This document shows, piece by piece, positions 43,199 through 51,301 of a DNA stretch of 64,000 nt. Position numbers and translations under genes: made by a program. Under the pieces are notes generated by a model. The model saw only the letters and a list, made by a program, of their open reading frames with translations. It was not told the origin of the DNA and did no database searches. Position 1 is the first letter of the stretch. Each line of letters opens with the position of its first letter. Source of the DNA: Litchfieldella xinjiangensis (GTDB lineage Bacteria; Pseudomonadota; Gammaproteobacteria; Pseudomonadales; Halomonadaceae); assembly GCF_000759345.1 (NCBI RefSeq), contig NZ_JPZL01000001.1:1116001-1180000 (forward strand), given 5' to 3'.

Positions 43199-45723
43199 CT
43201 CTCTCTCATTCCCAGGATGCCAAGCAAAAGCTCATCATCATCGGTAACGGCATGGTCGGCCACCACATGGTCGAACAGCTCATCGAACGTGGCGCCACCG
43301 AAGCCTACGACATCACCGTGTTCGGCGAGGAACGCCACATCGCCTATGACCGGGTCCATCTCTCGGAGTATTTCTCCGGCCGCGATGCCGAGTCCCTGGC
43401 CCTGTGCGCTTCCGACTACTACGAGACGAACGGTGTCACGCTGCGCAAGCAGGAATGCGTGACGAAAATCGACCGCGACGCGGGCGAAGTGGTCACCGAG
43501 CAGGGGCGCTACGCCTATGACCGCCTGGTACTGGCAACCGGCTCCTACCCGTTCGTGCCGCCGATCCCCGGCAACGACCGTGCGAAGTGCCTGGTCTACC
43601 GCACCCTGGACGACCTCGACGCCATCCGCGAAGCGGCCGAAGACGCCACCACCGGCGTCGTGGTCGGCGGCGGCCTGCTCGGACTGGAAGCGGCCAACGC
43701 CCTGCGTGGGCTGAACCTCGACACCGCGGTGGTCGAATTCGCCCCGCGCCTGATGCCGATGCAGGTCGACACGGAAGGCGGCGAACTGCTGCGCGAGAAG
43801 ATCGAGGACCTTGGCGTACAGGTACTCACCGGGCGCGCCACCCAGGAAATCGTCGATGGCGAGGCGAGCTTCCATCGCATGGTCTTCCAGGACGAAAAGG
43901 TGCTGGAAACCGACCTGATCGTGTTCTCCGCCGGGATTCGCCCACGCGATGAACTGGCCCGGGACTGCAGCCTGGAAATGGGCGAGCGCGGTGGCGTGGT
44001 GGTCGACGACCGCTGCCTGACCAGCGATCCGTCGATCCTCGCCATTGGCGAAGTCGCGGTCTGGAACAACAGCATCTTCGGCCTGGTCGGCCCCGGCTAC
44101 CAGATGGCCAAGGCCGCCGTGGCGACCCTGATGCCCGGCGAGGACGCCCTCACTTTTAGTGGCGCCGACATGAGCACCAAGCTCAAGCTGATGGGTGTCG
44201 ATGTCGGCTCGATCGGCGACGCCCACGGCGACCGCACGCCCGGGGCCAAAATGTTCCGCTACCTCGATCAGATCAAGCAGCAGTATCGCAAGATGGTCGT
44301 GTCCAGCGACGGCAAGCGGCTGGTCGGCGCCATGCTGGTCGGCGACAACAGCTACTACGACACGTTGATGCAGTATTACGACAACGGCCTGGAACTGCCT
44401 GACGATCCGGCCTCGCTGATCCTGCCGAGCAGCGAAGGGGCACCGACCCTGGGCGCCGATGCGTTGCCGGAGACAGCGACCATCTGCTCGTGCCACAACG
44501 TCACCAAGGCCGATGTCTGTGCGTCCATCGATGCCGGCGCCACCGACCTCGGCGCAGTCAAGGGCGACACCAAGGCCAGCACCGGCTGTGGGGGTTGCAC
44601 GGCCCTGCTCAAGAGCGTGGTCGACCATGAGCTGGAAGCCCGCGGGGTCGAAGTTGACAAGTCGATCTGCGAGCACTTCGCGCTGACGCGCCAGGAAATC
44701 TACGACATCGTCCGCGTCGAAGGCATCAAGACCTTCAGCGAGCTCATCGCCAAGCATGGCGCGTCACAGTCGCGTGGCCTCGGGTGCGATATCTGCAAGC
44801 CTGCAGTGGCCTCGATCCTGGCCTCGTGCTTCAACGAGCCGATCACCGATGCTTCGCACATTCCGCTGCAGGACACCAACGACACCTTCATGGCCAACAT
44901 GCAGAAGAACGGCACCTACTCGGTCGTTCCTCGCGTGCCGGGCGGTGAAATCTCGCCGGACAAGCTGATCGTGCTTGGCCAGGTGGCCGAGAAATACAAG
45001 CTGTACACCAAGGTCACCGGCGGCCAGCGCATCGACCTGTTCGGCGCCCGTCTCGAAGACCTGCCGGATATCTGGGGCGAGCTGATCGCCGCCGGCTTCG
45101 AGACCGGCCATGCCTACGGCAAGTCGCTGCGTACCGTGAAGTCGTGTGTCGGCAGCACCTGGTGTCGCTATGGCGTGCAGGACAGCGTGGGCATGGCGAT
45201 CAAGCTCGAGAACCGCTACAAGGGCCTGCGCTCGCCGCACAAGATCAAGTTCGGCGTCTCCGGCTGCACCCGTGAGTGCGCCGAAGCGCAGAGCAAGGAC
45301 GTGGGCATCATCGCCACCGAAAACGGCTGGAACCTGTACGTCTGCGGTAACGGCGGCATGCGCCCGCGCCACGCGGAGCTGCTGGCCACCGACATGGATG
45401 AAGACACCATGATCCGCACCATCGACCGCTTCCTGATGTACTACGTGCGCACCGCGGATCGCCTGCAGCGCACCTCGGTATGGCGCGAGAACCTGGAAGG
45501 CGGGTTGGACCACATCCGCGATGTGGTGGTGGACGACAGCCTCGGCCTGGGTGAGGAGTTGGAAAGCCAGATGCAGACCGTGATCGACAACTACGAATGC
45601 GAGTGGGCCAACGCCATCAAGGACCCGGAGAAGCTCAAGCGCTTCCGCAGCTTCGTCAACGATGCGCGTCCTGACCCGGACATCATCATGATGAGTGAGC
45701 GGGGTCAGCTCCGTCCTGCTTAA
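43195..45723 (+). CDS. nirB: Nitrite reductase [NAD(P)H] large subunit NirB
   Basis: The 842-residue protein has FAD and NAD(P)H domains ('IIIGNGMVGHHMVE', 'VVVGGGLLGLEAAN'), a BFD-like [2Fe-2S] region ('TICSCHNVTKADVC', 'TGCGGCTALL'), a ferrite-reductase half-domain and the siroheme-[4Fe-4S] site with 'SCVGSTWCRYGVQDS' and 'GVSGCTRECAEAQSKDVG'. It reduces nitrite to ammonia in the cytoplasm. It begins inside the last codons of the FAD reductase. Siroheme comes from cobA on the opposite strand. Confidence 0.96.
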   Translation: MTLSHSQDAKQKLIIIGNGMVGHHMVEQLIERGATEAYDITVFGEERHIAYDRVHLSEYFSGRDAESLALCASDYYETNGVTLRKQECVTKIDRDAGEVVTEQGRYAYDRLVLATGSYPFVPPIPGNDRAKCLVYRTLDDLDAIREAAEDATTGVVVGGGLLGLEAANALRGLNLDTAVVEFAPRLMPMQVDTEGGELLREKIEDLGVQVLTGRATQEIVDGEASFHRMVFQDEKVLETDLIVFSAGIRPRDELARDCSLEMGERGGVVVDDRCLTSDPSILAIGEVAVWNNSIFGLVGPGYQMAKAAVATLMPGEDALTFSGADMSTKLKLMGVDVGSIGDAHGDRTPGAKMFRYLDQIKQQYRKMVVSSDGKRLVGAMLVGDNSYYDTLMQYYDNGLELPDDPASLILPSSEGAPTLGADALPETATICSCHNVTKADVCASIDAGATDLGAVKGDTKASTGCGGCTALLKSVVDHELEARGVEVDKSICEHFALTRQEIYDIVRVEGIKTFSELIAKHGASQSRGLGCDICKPAVASILASCFNEPITDASHIPLQDTNDTFMANMQKNGTYSVVPRVPGGEISPDKLIVLGQVAEKYKLYTKVTGGQRIDLFGARLEDLPDIWGELIAAGFETGHAYGKSLRTVKSCVGSTWCRYGVQDSVGMAIKLENRYKGLRSPHKIKFGVSGCTRECAEAQSKDVGIIATENGWNLYVCGNGGMRPRHAELLATDMDEDTMIRTIDRFLMYYVRTADRLQRTSVWRENLEGGLDHIRDVVVDDSLGLGEELESQMQTVIDNYECEWANAIKDPEKLKRFRSFVNDARPDPDIIMMSERGQLRPA

Positions 45724-45870
45724 CGAAATGGCTGCGCAAGCGAATCGCTGTGTTGCGCGGTGCTCGGAAACTCGCCTAACAGCTAGTTATGTCTCGTTTC
45801 CTGTGCGCCGCGCGTCGTGCGATTCATCTTGCTCGCCTATTTCTCAGAATCCGTGAGAGGAGAAAAAATA

Positions 45871-46251
45871 ATGAGCACCGCAACCGCCATGAAGCCCGAG
45901 GCCGAGACTGACATGAGCTGGCAGCCCCTTTGCACCAAAGCCGACCTAGTTGAGTTCTCCGGCATCGCCGCCTGGATCGAAACCGCCGAAGGCCCGGCCC
46001 AGGTCGCGATCTTCTACCTGCCCGGCCACGATCAGGAACTCTACGCCGTCGATCATCACGACCCGTTCTCCAACGCCAACGTCGTCGCCCGCGGCATCGT
46101 TGGCGATATCAAGGGCGAGCCGGTGGTGGCGTCGCCGATCTACAAGCAACACTTCCGGCTCAAGGACGGTAGCTGCGTCGAGGACGATAGCGTCGCCCTG
46201 CGCACCTGGAAGCTCAGCTTCAAGGGCGATGAGGTAGGGATCGAGGTGTAA
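45871..46251 (+). CDS. nirD: Nitrite reductase small subunit NirD
   Basis: The start at 45871 (MSTATAMKPE) has GAGGAG upstream. The 126-residue Rieske-fold protein ('WQPLCTKADLVEFSGIAAWI', 'DPFSNANVVARGIVG', 'FRLKDGSCVED') lacks the Cys-His cluster ligands, as usual for NirD. It lies 147 bp after nirB, longer than normal operon spacing, but no promoter was recognised in the gap. A near-identical truncated copy follows at 47.0 kb. Confidence 0.93.
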   Translation: MSTATAMKPEAETDMSWQPLCTKADLVEFSGIAAWIETAEGPAQVAIFYLPGHDQELYAVDHHDPFSNANVVARGIVGDIKGEPVVASPIYKQHFRLKDGSCVEDDSVALRTWKLSFKGDEVGIEV

Positions 46252-46271
46252 TAGTCGTTACGCGTCAGGAA

Positions 46272-46299
46272 GCCGCCATCGCTGATAAGGCGTGGCGGC
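46272..46299 (+). terminator. Hairpin after nirD
   Basis: gccgcc and ggcggc pair around a 16-nt loop 20 bp after the nirD stop. The truncated nirD copy is followed by a related but longer hairpin. Confidence 0.45.
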
Positions 46300-46333
46300 A
46301 AAGGCCTTTCTCGCAGCAGGAGTCGGTTATTTA

Positions 46334-46597
46334 TTATTCATAGTGGCTCCATAGTCGAAGCACTTTGACCACTCGCTCATCATCGAGGACTTGGTACACC
46401 AAGCGATGTTGAATATTGATGCGTCGCGAATAAGCCCCCGCAAGATCCCCGATCAGCTTTTCAAACGGCGGCGGCTTTCGATAGGGGTCTTCCGCAATAA
46501 ATGCCAATAATTCCTGAGCTTTGGACTTGAGGCCGCTGGAGGCTAGCTTCTTTGCATCTTTTTGGGCTTGTCTGGTGTAAACCAGCTTCCAGGTCAC
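46334..46597 (-). CDS. yoeB: Toxin YoeB (RelE-fold mRNA endonuclease)
   Basis: The 87-residue protein follows YoeB: 'WKLVYTRQAQKDAKKLA', 'PYRKPPPFEKLIGDLAGAYSRRINIQHRLVYQV' in segments, and the C-terminal 'RLWSHYE' with the catalytic His and terminal Tyr region. It cuts mRNA at the ribosome when free of YefM. Its start overlaps yefM by 4 bp. Confidence 0.93.
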   Translation of the reverse strand: MTWKLVYTRQAQKDAKKLASSGLKSKAQELLAFIAEDPYRKPPPFEKLIGDLAGAYSRRINIQHRLVYQVLDDERVVKVLRLWSHYE

Positions 46598-46836
46598 CAG
46601 TCCAGCTCCTCATCGCAATCACTTACTGGCGACTCCATCCCCTCCCGAATGGACTCTCGCATACCTGGTACAGAGAGCAGATAGAGCGTTTCCTGTATGG
46701 CAGACCAATCCTCCTCGGAAACCAGAACAGCCTTATTCCGCTTGCCCATGATAACGATGGGTTGGTGAGACTCAGCGGTTTCGTCAATCAACCGATAAAG
46801 ATTGCTACGCGCCTCCGTTGCGGTGATTCCAGTCAT
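46594..46836 (-). CDS. yefM: Antitoxin YefM (Phd/YefM family)
   Basis: The 80-residue protein has the N-terminal DNA-binding 'ITATEARSNLYRLIDE' and 'PIVIMGKRNKAVLVSEEDW', and an acidic C-terminal tail that would block YoeB. YefM-YoeB represses its own promoter, which should lie in 46837-46960. The module sits between nirD and its truncated copy. Confidence 0.93.
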   Translation of the reverse strand: MTGITATEARSNLYRLIDETAESHQPIVIMGKRNKAVLVSEEDWSAIQETLYLLSVPGMRESIREGMESPVSDCDEELDW

Positions 46837-46967
46837 GGCGCACCTCTCATGTGCTTAATTTCTGATCAGTGTACGCCTTGGTGTACGTACGTCAATACGA
46901 ACGCAATAGTGTCTTTGTTGTCGAAAAATAGATTTCACGATACCACTCCTATCGCGACCACCGGCGT

Positions 46968-46992
46968 TGTAGGAGCGGCTTCAGCCGCGATC
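46968..46992 (+). repeat. REP element 1
   Basis: tgtaggagcggcttcagc plus cgcgatc is the common Pseudomonas/Halomonas REP form: GTAGGAG followed by the hairpin gcggct-tc-agccgc. Such elements are usually spread by a RAYT transposase encoded elsewhere. Confidence 0.85.
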
Positions 46993-47008
46993 ATGGCCGC
47001 CAACCTTT

Positions 47009-47036
47009 GTAGGAGCGCAATTTATTGCGCGATGGC
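47009..47036 (+). repeat. REP element 2
   Basis: It opens with the same tgtaggagcg, then carries a different hairpin, gcgcaa-ttta-ttgcgc. It runs directly into the truncated nirD copy and supplies an ATG to its frame. Confidence 0.8.
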
Positions 47037-47325
47037 CGGCATCGCCGCCTGGATCGAAACCGCCGAGGGGCCTGCCCAGGTCGCGATTTTCTACGTGCCC
47101 GGCCTCGATCAGGAACTCTACGCCGTGTATCATCACGACCCGTTCTCCAACGCCAACGTCATCGCCCGCGGCATCGTCGGCGATATCAAGGGCGAACCGG
47201 TAGCGTCACCGATCTACAAGCAGCACTTCCGGCTCTCGGACGGTCGCTGTGTCGAGGACGATAGCGTCGCCCTGCGTACCTGGAAGGTCAGCTTCAAGGG
47301 CGATGAGGTAGGGGTCGAGGTGTGA
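47032..47325 (+). pseudogene. 5'-truncated second copy of nirD
   Basis: The frame reads 'MAGIAAWIETAEGPAQ' and continues to the normal NirD end '..DEVGVEV'. Compared with NirD at 45871 it lacks the first 30 or so residues and shows about eight substitutions and one lost residue over about 95. The ATG comes from REP element 2, with no ribosome site. It is either a decayed duplicate or a short Rieske-fold protein of 97 residues. The even spread of conservative changes suggests it was under selection for a time. Confidence 0.8.
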
Positions 47326-47330
47326 GGGCC

Positions 47331-47366
47331 AGAAGCCGCCAGTGCTTGTGTAGCACGGCGGCTTCT
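47331..47366 (+). terminator. Long hairpin after the nirD copy
   Basis: agaagccgcc pairs with ggcggcttct, and an inner gtgct/agcac stem continues it with one bulged A. It has no T-tract but should fold strongly. Confidence 0.6.
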
Positions 47367-47436
47367 AATAGGCCCAGGTGCTGGCTATCTGCCCAGAGCG
47401 AACGTTCATGTCTTTTGAAATAACGTTACAAATCAG

Positions 47437-48150
47437 CTACGCCTTTTTTGGGGTCGAGTGCTTTTGACTGTTAGCTGGCTTTATCCGCGACTCACGCAGC
47501 TCTGCATTATGCCAACACCCCCCACAATAGGTTCTCCCAATATTAAGCACAAATGATGCACATACAGTTGCTGTCAAGCCTATCAAACCACAATAAAACC
47601 AGTTGACTTGGGCAGAAAAAGTGAAGGTAGGGAGGGAGTACCAGAGCAATAACAACCATAAAACAAACACATACAGGCTGATGAGCTGATTAATCTTAGA
47701 AACAGATAAAGCACTAGGACCAGTTATTAAGTCACGGACCTTTTCTGACCTCGAGTAATCATCCAAATTTCTAGATAAAATCACTTTATAAAGTGGCCCA
47801 GTAACCTCGTCCTCTAAGATGTCTACGTGCTTTTCCCAATTTTCTTGCCAGAATTTGCTGCCCCGATTAACACAGAGCCATCCAAAGGAAAAAACCACAC
47901 CCAAACAGGAAAGAATTACAGATAGATCCTGCCTACCCTGTACTCCTGATGCTTGTATAGCCAGAAACCCAGCGAAAGTGGCGCCAATAAACGTCCAGAA
48001 ATAGGTAGCCCGCCTCCAGTAGAGGTCAATCTCGAACTTTCGGATATCTTGCGCCCGTTCAAGAGCTTTCCTTTCTTTACCTTTAAAGTACTCTAAGTAC
48101 TGCTCCGGGGTAATCCTCGTGGTTGTAATATCTTTTTTAAAAATGCTCAT
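47437..48150 (-). CDS. RipA-family-like membrane protein
   Basis: The start at 48150 (MSIFKKDITT) is preferred over 48186; no clear ribosome site is visible for either. The 237-residue protein has a charged N-terminal helix ('EQYLEYFKGKERKALERAQ'), membrane segments at about 50-68, 77-94, 155-173 and 184-204, and a soluble middle ('WQENWEKHVDILEDEVTGPLY'). The opening and middle resemble the RipA family of octameric membrane proteins. Base use is AT-rich, like the next gene and unlike the rest of the window. It lies 90 bp downstream of the OLD nuclease and may form a unit with it. Confidence 0.6.
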   Translation of the reverse strand: MSIFKKDITTTRITPEQYLEYFKGKERKALERAQDIRKFEIDLYWRRATYFWTFIGATFAGFLAIQASGVQGRQDLSVILSCLGVVFSFGWLCVNRGSKFWQENWEKHVDILEDEVTGPLYKVILSRNLDDYSRSEKVRDLITGPSALSVSKINQLISLYVFVLWLLLLWYSLPTFTFSAQVNWFYCGLIGLTATVCASFVLNIGRTYCGGCWHNAELRESRIKPANSQKHSTPKKA

Positions 48151-48240
48151 ATATCCGAACCGATTGCCAGCTAATGCCCCACCCAACGGAACTTGCGAGC
48201 GAAGCGTGTAAGATTAATATGCGGAGCGTCTTGTTGAGTT

Positions 48241-49857
48241 TCAATAGGCCAACTCCCATGCCAATATAAGCGTTTCAAAAACAGATTTCATTTCACTTTC
48301 AAACTGATCCTTTGAAATACCATCACCAACCCGCTTAGAAAGCTGCGTTTTCTGCTTACCAGTCATGTTAGAAACCTGTTGCTCCGTTCGTTTCCAATCT
48401 AAATGTGCTGGATAGCACTCTTCCAATGAGCCATGAGCTAGCACTTTAATTTGCCCTCTATCACTAAAGTCTTTGAACTCCTTCATGAAATCATCAAAGC
48501 CGCCTTGAGCTTTTGGCGTTGGAGAATCGCATAACACAATCATCCTTTCCTCAAAAATTGAGTTTTCGAGTGGCTTAAACGATTTTCGTATTGCATTAAT
48601 CGAACGCTTGGCCTGATGAGTATCGCCTTCAGCTGAAATTATTTGTATTTTTGGCTTATCTTCGTAAAATCGCTTTATCACACGAGTCAATAACTCAACT
48701 TCACTTGGTCCTTCCACAATTAGGAAATTTCGGGGAAGTAGTAGGTCTGACGGACTACCTCCCAGCAACTCAAAGACAACATAAGGTTTATCTAGGGAAT
48801 CCACATATTTAAAACTAGTAACACTATCTTCTTTTTCTACTTTATACACTTTCTGACCAGGATGGTCATCCGCAACAAAAACCGATGAATGAGTATTAAT
48901 AAAAACCTGATCCAACTCTGCACTCAATGTTAAAAGTACATTTTTAAGTTTCCGCTGGGCTGTCGGATGTAAATGCAGTTCGGCTTCGTCAATAAAGAAG
49001 AGAAAAGGCTTTCCGGCATCTTCCCTACCTTTTCTATAGTCAGCATATGCTTGAATTATGGCGAGCATCAAAGCCCTCTGCATTCCATCGCCCTTTTCAG
49101 ACGCATATGTTTCAACTCCATCATCTACTCTGGTCTGGAAATTTTTGAGCAAATCATTGAACTCAGGACTAGTTACTTCAAAACTAACTTTTGTGCACTC
49201 TGCAAACTGCTTTTCTAAATGTGTTTTGACGCTTCCGCCAAGACGATCAAACTCTAATTTTACTGCCGAGCCTTCATCGTCAAATAGTTCATCAAATTTA
49301 TCTCTAAATGCTTTATACCGAGGATTATCTGTGAGTATTTCTTCAAGCACCGACGACAACATTATACCAACAGGTGTTTTTGCTGAGTATTTCGCCACCT
49401 CATCGAAATACTGTTTAGTATTTATATATTCGAATTTCGGCAAAAAGTCATTAAATGCCTTATCGAAACCAGCTGGGTTTTTAGCTAACACCTCACCGTT
49501 TATGGTTAACTTTCTTTTGCTGTGATCTTCACTAGAACGTTCAACTGTTAAAACGTCGCTACCACTTAAAACCCCAAGCATTTTAGTTTTATTGACTTCA
49601 TTACGCATGTTCTCTGCGCCATGCAAAGCTCCAGAAAACTCTACTTTTACCGATATTACTTTTGAGGTGTCGCCTTTAGGGTGTAAATCCTTTATAGACT
49701 TACCCTTAGGGGTACCATTAAAAAACCATTCAAGGGCTTCAAAGAAATTAGTTTTACCTGCGTTATTTTGACCAACAAAAATATTAAAGTCGTCGCAATC
49801 GAAGCTCGCCTGACTTATAGACCTAAAATTACTTATTGTTACTTTAGATATCTTCAT
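48241..49857 (-). CDS. OLD-family ATPase-TOPRIM nuclease
   Basis: The 538-residue protein has an SMC/OLD-type ATPase with Walker A 'GQNNAGKT' (29-36), a signature-like 'EKGDGMQRALMLAI' (254-267) and Walker B 'FLFFIDEAELHLHP' (285-298). A C-terminal TOPRIM domain opens with 'FLIVEGPSEVELL' (Glu 382). The later TOPRIM Asp motif reads 'VLCDSPTP' (D444), so the usual second Asp is missing. OLD nucleases act in phage defence, for example GajA and P2 Old. No Gabija-type helicase is adjacent. AAGGA precedes the ATG. The gene is markedly AT-rich, a sign of transfer. Confidence 0.85.
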   Translation of the reverse strand: MKISKVTISNFRSISQASFDCDDFNIFVGQNNAGKTNFFEALEWFFNGTPKGKSIKDLHPKGDTSKVISVKVEFSGALHGAENMRNEVNKTKMLGVLSGSDVLTVERSSEDHSKRKLTINGEVLAKNPAGFDKAFNDFLPKFEYINTKQYFDEVAKYSAKTPVGIMLSSVLEEILTDNPRYKAFRDKFDELFDDEGSAVKLEFDRLGGSVKTHLEKQFAECTKVSFEVTSPEFNDLLKNFQTRVDDGVETYASEKGDGMQRALMLAIIQAYADYRKGREDAGKPFLFFIDEAELHLHPTAQRKLKNVLLTLSAELDQVFINTHSSVFVADDHPGQKVYKVEKEDSVTSFKYVDSLDKPYVVFELLGGSPSDLLLPRNFLIVEGPSEVELLTRVIKRFYEDKPKIQIISAEGDTHQAKRSINAIRKSFKPLENSIFEERMIVLCDSPTPKAQGGFDDFMKEFKDFSDRGQIKVLAHGSLEECYPAHLDWKRTEQQVSNMTGKQKTQLSKRVGDGISKDQFESEMKSVFETLILAWELAY

Positions 49858-49943
49858 CGTTCCTTGGCCTCTGAGCTAAACTTTAGGGATACACACGCAT
49901 CCATACCGCTTCGGGTCGAAATAGGTCCAGATACCACCTACCC

Positions 49944-50714
49944 CTACGCCACATCCCGCACCTCCCGGCACTTAGGATAAGCCGAACAGCCCCAGAACTG
50001 ATTACCCGCGTTTGCACCTCGCTTTGAGGTGCGCAGTACCATGGTGCTTCCGCATTTCGAGCACATTCGGTCGGCGCTGGGCTCGAAGCGAGCCTTGAGC
50101 TGTTTGACGTGCTGGCGGTGCGTTTCGCGAATGGGGGCGAGCCGCCCGGTTTCGATTGTCGCCAACGCTTGCTGAACCTGGGCCTCCGTTAGCACGGGCT
50201 CGCGGCACGATTTGATGTACCGAACATAGCCGCCGCCGAGGGTGACGTTGTTGGGCATCTTGGTCTTGAACACGGCGCTGCCGGAGAAGACCACTATCGA
50301 ATGAATCGTATCCGCCGGCACGTCGAGCAGGGCTTCCAGCGCTTTCACGTGCTTGTAGTTCTGGCGCAGGGGGTTCTGGAACATGTGGGTCTTGCGATAG
50401 AGCTTCTGTGTCCACTGCGGCTGGCATTCACTGCCGAAGATCCAGCCCGCCATGTGTTTGGTCTCGATGACGAAGATGCCGTAGCGGGAAACCAGAACAT
50501 GATCGATCTGGGTGGTGCCGTCGGGTGTGGAAAGCGTGACATCGTGAACGCCGCGATAAGTCTCCGCGGGCAGCCTTAGCCTCGCGATCAGCTTGACGAA
50601 GGCCTCACCGAACAGGCCCTTGAACCATCTGGATTTGAGAACGCGAAGGAGCACGAGAGTGGGAAGCACCCACCACAGCGGCTTTGCCGCGTCATAGAGG
50701 AATGAATAATCCAA
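49944..50714 (-). CDS. NERD-domain protein with topoisomerase-type zinc ribbon
   Basis: The 256-residue protein has an N-terminal membrane segment (about 10-26), a NERD nuclease-related domain ('GVHDVTLSTPDGTTQIDHVLVS', 'GIFVIETKH', with the Asp and Glu-x-Lys of the PD-(D/E)xK fold) and a C-terminal zinc ribbon 'MCSKCGSTMVLRTSKRG..FWGCSAYPKC'. The start appears to be TTG at 50714. NERD proteins are presumed nucleases acting on nucleic acids near the membrane. It neighbours the OLD nuclease but has normal GC, so joint function is uncertain. Confidence 0.85.
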   Translation of the reverse strand: MDYSFLYDAAKPLWWVLPTLVLLRVLKSRWFKGLFGEAFVKLIARLRLPAETYRGVHDVTLSTPDGTTQIDHVLVSRYGIFVIETKHMAGWIFGSECQPQWTQKLYRKTHMFQNPLRQNYKHVKALEALLDVPADTIHSIVVFSGSAVFKTKMPNNVTLGGGYVRYIKSCREPVLTEAQVQQALATIETGRLAPIRETHRQHVKQLKARFEPSADRMCSKCGSTMVLRTSKRGANAGNQFWGCSAYPKCREVRDVA

Positions 50715-51301
50715 GGCGATATCCCAGCGACCGAGTTCTGTATTACGTTTTTATTTAAACCGTTTCACTTACAAACTAATGCTTTCCTATGCATAAATCT
50801 ACGTAAAGAGGTCATGATTTGACCTAGGTCGTGCAGTTGCCTAAACAGGCTTACGCTGTGTAAGAAATAACTTACAAGGCAGTCTTTTCGTTTCCCTGCG
50901 CTGTGCTGCCTAGCAGCGTTGACTAAGCGGTTTGGCTTGCCCGGGAGGGCCGGGCTATTCTTTTGTACCCTGCGTGGCAGCCTCCTGCTGCGAGGATGCG
51001 CCAAGTATTTATCCTGCTTCGTCTTTTTTCTCTTCCCCTTCTTGTTTATCGATTGCTGAGCCACGTTTACCGTCGGGCTCGGGGCGCTCCCCTATCGTTA
51101 GCGCGGAAGCGACAACTGGCAAAAACGCCCCGCTGCGTTCATCTTGAAATCATGTTGCTCCCTAGTTCTTAGCCACAGGAGGCCTGCCCCACCCAGAGAC
51201 ATTCGGGAACGATACCGGCCGAGCGCATGACCCTGTCATATGACCGAAGGATGTCAGTGCCAGTATCGATCAAGCCGTTAATCCAAGGAGTGCTCAAGCC
51301 G
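50715..51301. other. Gene-free stretch before phoH
   Basis: No convincing coding frame or RNA gene was found in these 587 bp. It holds a GC stem (gcccgg/ccgggc near 50938-50955) followed by tattctttt, which may terminate plus-strand reading. The opposite frame of 99 residues at 50765-51064 is low-complexity basic sequence and is not supported. Confidence 0.5.

Noticed and set aside
43108-44757. A 549-residue minus-strand open frame
   Set aside because: It lies opposite nirB and the reductase end, both certain genes, and its composition is that of a shadow.
46552-47031. Extension of the nirD copy to a 257-residue protein
   Set aside because: This part runs antisense through yefM and yoeB and through both REP elements. 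Only the part after 47032 resembles NirD.
48241-49857. Gabija or PARIS defence system
   Set aside because: No UvrD-like helicase follows the OLD gene, and ATPase and TOPRIM are on one protein rather than split, so neither named system fits.
50765-51064. A 99-residue minus-strand frame
   Set aside because: It is low-complexity, Lys/Arg/Ser-rich, without a ribosome site or recognisable family.
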